This document shows, one piece after another, positions 6,380-8,484 of a stretch of DNA of 8,484 bases. Location of the stretch: NCBI GenBank assembly GCA_025458585.1, contig JALOSD010000082.1:1-8484 (forward strand), given 5' to 3'. Within the stretch, counting starts at the first letter, position 1; each line of letters opens with the position of its first letter. This DNA comes from Burkholderiaceae bacterium (GTDB lineage: Bacteria; Pseudomonadota; Gammaproteobacteria; Burkholderiales; Burkholderiaceae_C). Below the pieces are notes generated by a model. That model saw only the letters and a program-made list of their open reading frames with translations, had not been told where the DNA came from and did not search any database. The position numbers and the translations under genes were made by a program.

Positions 6380-7351
6380 ATGCCCGCCCACACGATGCTC
6401 GAAGACCGCACCACCGTCGAGGCGCTGCTCGGCGCGCTGATCCACGCGCCGTCGAGCCACAACACGCAGCCCTGGCTCGTGCGCCTGTACCCCGACGCGC
6501 TCGACCTGATCGCCGACCGCACGCGCGCGCTGCCGGTCAACGACCCCGACGACCGCGAGCTCGCGATCAGCTGCGGCGCGGCGCTGCTCAACCTGCGCGT
6601 CGCGGCCGCGGCGGCCGGCTACGTGGCCGACGTGCGTGCGCTGCCCGACGCCGCCGACGCCGACCTGCTCGCGCGCGTGGCGCTGCAGCCGTCGGGCGCC
6701 GAGCAGGCCGACGCCGCGTTGCGCGCGGCGATCGCCGCGCGCCGCACGTACCGTCAGCGCTTCGCACCGGATGCGGTCGAGCCCGCCGCGGTGCAGGCGC
6801 TCGTCGACGCCGCCCGGCGCGAAGGCGCGACGCTCGGCGTGCTCGACACGCCCGACGCGCGGCTGCGCGCCGCCGAGCTCGTCGCCGAGGGCGACGCGGC
6901 GCAGTGGGCGAACCCGAGCTGGCGCCGCGAGCTCGCGGCGTGGATGCACCCGCGGCGCGAGGGCGACGGGCTGTCGATGCCGACGCTTGCCGTGCCGCTC
7001 GCGCAGGCGGTGGTGCGCACGTTCGACATGGGCCACGGCGTCGGTGCGAAGGACCGCCAGCTCGCCGACGAGTCGCCTCTGCTCGCCGTGCTGTGGACCG
7101 ACGGCGACGCGCCGGCCGACTGGCTCGCCGCCGGGCAGGCGCTGCAGCGCGTGCTGCTGACCGGCGTGCGGCACGGCCTGCAGGCGTCGTACCTGAACCA
7201 GCCGGTGCAGGTCGCGGCGCTGCGCCCGAAGCTGCAGCAGCTCACCGGCCGCCCCGGCTACGCGCAGCTGCTGCTGCGCCTCGGCGTGCCGGCGCAGGAA
7301 CTGCCGCCGGCGCCGCGGCGGCCGATGGCGGACATCGTCATCGCGGAATGA
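6380..7351 (+). CDS. Acg-family FMN-binding oxidoreductase (nitroreductase superfamily)
   Basis: The 323-residue protein has the Acg-type nitroreductase layout. APSSHNTQPW at residues 23-32 is the N-terminal flavin-binding signature, RRTYRQRF at 121-128 is the central arginine-rich motif of Acg proteins, and ASYLNQPVQ at 269-277 with a following LR is the C-terminal half-site. The length fits Acg proteins (about 320-340) rather than classical nitroreductases (about 200), which suggests the internal duplicated form with a lid over FMN. In mycobacteria, Acg proteins belong to the hypoxia/stress regulon. Their known members do not readily reduce nitro-compounds with NAD(P)H, so FMN storage or a special electron donor has been proposed; whether that holds here is unknown. 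No signal peptide is seen, so it is probably cytoplasmic. The stop codon overlaps the next start as ATGA. Confidence 0.85.
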   Translation: MPAHTMLEDRTTVEALLGALIHAPSSHNTQPWLVRLYPDALDLIADRTRALPVNDPDDRELAISCGAALLNLRVAAAAAGYVADVRALPDAADADLLARVALQPSGAEQADAALRAAIAARRTYRQRFAPDAVEPAAVQALVDAARREGATLGVLDTPDARLRAAELVAEGDAAQWANPSWRRELAAWMHPRREGDGLSMPTLAVPLAQAVVRTFDMGHGVGAKDRQLADESPLLAVLWTDGDAPADWLAAGQALQRVLLTGVRHGLQASYLNQPVQVAALRPKLQQLTGRPGYAQLLLRLGVPAQELPPAPRRPMADIVIAE

Positions 7352-8202
7352 CGTGGGTTCTCGCCGGCGTCGCCGCGCTCGGCGTCGCCATGCTCGCGCT
7401 GCGCGGCTGGGGCGCGTGGCGCTGGCAGGTGGCGACCGCCGAGCTGCTCGCGCAGCTCGAGGCGGCGCGGCAGCCGATCGCGCCGGCGCGCTTCGACGCC
7501 GCCGAGCTCGACGCGCTGCCCGCACCGGTGCGGCGCTACTTCCGCGCTGCGCTGCGCGACGGCGCGCCGATCGTCGCGGCCGTCACCGTCGAACACCGCG
7601 GCACCTTCAACACGGGCGAGCGCGACGAGCAGTGGAAGCCGTTCACGTCGGTGCAGCGTGTCGTCACGCGGCGCCCCGGCTTCGTGTGGGACGCGCGCGT
7701 GGCGATCGTCCCCGGCTTGCCGGTGCACGTGCACGACGCCTACGTCGCCGGCACCGGCATCCTGCACCCGTCGATCGCCGGCGTGTTCACGCTCGCCGAC
7801 CTGCGCGGCACGCGCGACGTCGCCTTCGGCGAGCTGATGCGCTTCTTCGCCGAGGCGGCGTGGTACCCGACGGCGCTGCTGCCGAGCCAGGGCGTGCGCT
7901 GGCAGGCGGACGACGAACGCTCGGCGCGTGCCACGCTCGCCGACGGCGACCTCGAGCTGACGCTGACTTTCACGTTCCGCGCCGACGACGGCCTGATCGA
8001 GTCGGTACGCGCCGACGCGCGCGGCCGCACGGTGGGCGGTCGCGTCGAGCCGACGCCGTGGGAAGGCCGCTGGTCGGACTACGTCGAGCGCGACGGCATG
8101 CGCGTGCCTTCGACGGGCGAAGTTTCGTGGCTGCTGCCCGCGCGCCGGCAGCCGTACTGGCGCGGCACGATCACCGCGCTGCGTTACGAGTTCGCGCCGT
8201 AG
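7348..8202 (+). CDS. Membrane-anchored DUF6544-like protein
   Basis: The 284-residue protein starts at the ATG of an ATGA overlap with the Acg-like gene (7348-7351), a hallmark of translational coupling. Residues 2-18 form a single hydrophobic helix, and the rest is probably a beta-rich soluble domain. Motifs match a widespread family of unknown function that I recall as DUF6544 (similar proteins are also labelled DUF6920): LPAPVRRYF at 56-64, PGFVWDARV at 111-119, YVAGTGIL at 132-139, AWYPTALLPS at 171-180, PWEG in the C-terminal third and PYWRG at 269-273. The conserved Trp, Tyr and Pro residues suggest a lipid- or ligand-binding barrel, which is inference. The family name is from memory and should be checked. 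Pairing with a flavoprotein is the best hint to its role. Confidence 0.8.
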   Translation: MTWVLAGVAALGVAMLALRGWGAWRWQVATAELLAQLEAARQPIAPARFDAAELDALPAPVRRYFRAALRDGAPIVAAVTVEHRGTFNTGERDEQWKPFTSVQRVVTRRPGFVWDARVAIVPGLPVHVHDAYVAGTGILHPSIAGVFTLADLRGTRDVAFGELMRFFAEAAWYPTALLPSQGVRWQADDERSARATLADGDLELTLTFTFRADDGLIESVRADARGRTVGGRVEPTPWEGRWSDYVERDGMRVPSTGEVSWLLPARRQPYWRGTITALRYEFAP

Positions 8203-8226
8203 GCGCGGCGCCGGCGCGTGCCGCGC
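8203..8226 (+). repeat. Hairpin after the DUF6544-like gene
   Basis: GCGCGGC at 8203-8209 pairs with GCCGCGC at 8220-8226 around a 10-nt loop. The loop region overlaps a 10-bp palindrome, GCGCCGGCGC (8208-8217), offering an alternative fold. It begins directly after the TAG stop codon, in the usual place for a 3'-end structure, but has no T-run. Confidence 0.35.
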
Positions 8227-8231
8227 TCGTG

Positions 8232-8237
8232 GACAAT
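8232..8237 (+). promoter_or_regulatory. Candidate -10 element for the thioesterase gene
   Basis: GACAAT lies 26 nt before the ATG at 8264 and matches four of six -10 consensus bases. It would give a leader of only about 20 nt. No clear -35 and no Shine-Dalgarno is seen. It repeats the arrangement before the Acg-like gene. Confidence 0.3.
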
Positions 8238-8263
8238 CGTCGCCACCGCGCCCGACCGTTCCG

Positions 8264-8484
8264 ATGAGCAAGCTCCACGTCCACCGCGTCGACGTCCACT
8301 TCGGCGACTGCGATCCGGCCGGGATCGTGTTCTTCCCGAACTTCTCGCGCTGGATGGACGAGGCCTCGCTCGCCTTCTTCATGGCCTGCGGCGTGCCGCC
8401 GTGGCGCGAGCTGCTGAAGACGCGCGGCATCGTCGGCACGCCGCTGCTCGAGATCCACACGAAGTTCTACAAGCCTGCCACCTA
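8264..8484 (+). CDS. 4-hydroxybenzoyl-CoA thioesterase-like hotdog enzyme, 3' end outside window
   Basis: The first 73 residues are present. FGDCDPAGIV at 13-22, FPNFSRWMDEAS at 24-35, CGVPPWREL at 42-50 and RGIVGTPLLE at 54-63 closely follow the 4-hydroxybenzoyl-CoA thioesterase of Pseudomonas sp. CBS3. Asp17 falls at the same residue number as that enzyme's catalytic Asp17, and the start gives the same N-terminal length, which supports ATG 8264. These enzymes hydrolyse aryl- or acyl-CoA thioesters in the cytoplasm as hotdog-fold tetramers. The true substrate cannot be read from the sequence: related Burkholderiales proteins act in aromatic or short-chain CoA metabolism, and no aromatic-degradation gene is visible here. 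It is separated from the upstream gene by 61 bp with its own candidate promoter. Confidence 0.9.
   Translation, partial: MSKLHVHRVDVHFGDCDPAGIVFFPNFSRWMDEASLAFFMACGVPPWRELLKTRGIVGTPLLEIHTKFYKPAT

Noticed and set aside
4501..6591. Long minus-strand open frame opposite zipA and the unknown gene
   Set aside because: Low-complexity Arg/Gly/Ala/Gln reading that spans two genes and their spacers. The plus-strand genes have membrane helices, motifs and sensible starts.
6283..8202. Plus-strand open frame suggesting a 639-residue protein
   Set aside because: The part before 7348 is an Arg/Ala-rich shadow of the Acg-like gene; real coding starts at the ATGA overlap.

Overview
The window is very GC-rich chromosomal DNA (roughly 70% or more by eye). 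The organism is most likely a betaproteobacterium of the order Burkholderiales, in the Rubrivivax/Leptothrix/Methylibium neighbourhood. This rests on an smc-zipA pair, on the particular SMC N-terminus and long ZipA form typical of that group, and on strong C/G preference at third codon positions. No tRNA, rRNA, CRISPR array, insertion sequence or phage gene was seen.

Layout. Positions 1-338 hold the 5' part of queF on the minus strand (preQ0 reductase, tRNA queuosine pathway), cut by the window edge. A 138-bp divergent spacer (339-476) carries a good sigma70-type promoter for queF, a candidate extended -10 for smc, and a perfect 13-bp inverted repeat. From 477 everything reads on the plus strand. 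smc (477-3825) is the chromosome-condensation ATPase, but its reading frame is broken near 1500-1503. zipA (3842-4903) follows after 16 bp and encodes the membrane tether for FtsZ. An unrecognised one-TM conserved protein (4966-6225) comes next, then a 154-bp spacer. An Acg-family flavin oxidoreductase (6380-7351) overlaps by 4 bp a membrane-anchored DUF6544-like protein (7348-8202). The first 73 residues of a 4-hydroxybenzoyl-CoA thioesterase-like hotdog enzyme (8264 to the window end) complete the window.

How they fit together. smc and zipA are a housekeeping pair linking chromosome segregation and septum formation. ligA, which often follows zipA in this group, is not in the next position here. 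The last three genes look like accessory metabolism; the Acg/DUF6544 pair is almost certainly translationally coupled.

The most notable observation concerns smc. The frame changes once in the N-terminal coiled-coil arm, and that arm is about 50-70 residues shorter than the returning C-terminal arm. One out-of-frame deletion of about 160-170 bp would explain both, whether it is a real mutation or an assembly error. I found no convincing new defence or mobile system. The least understood gene is the conserved protein at 4966-6225.
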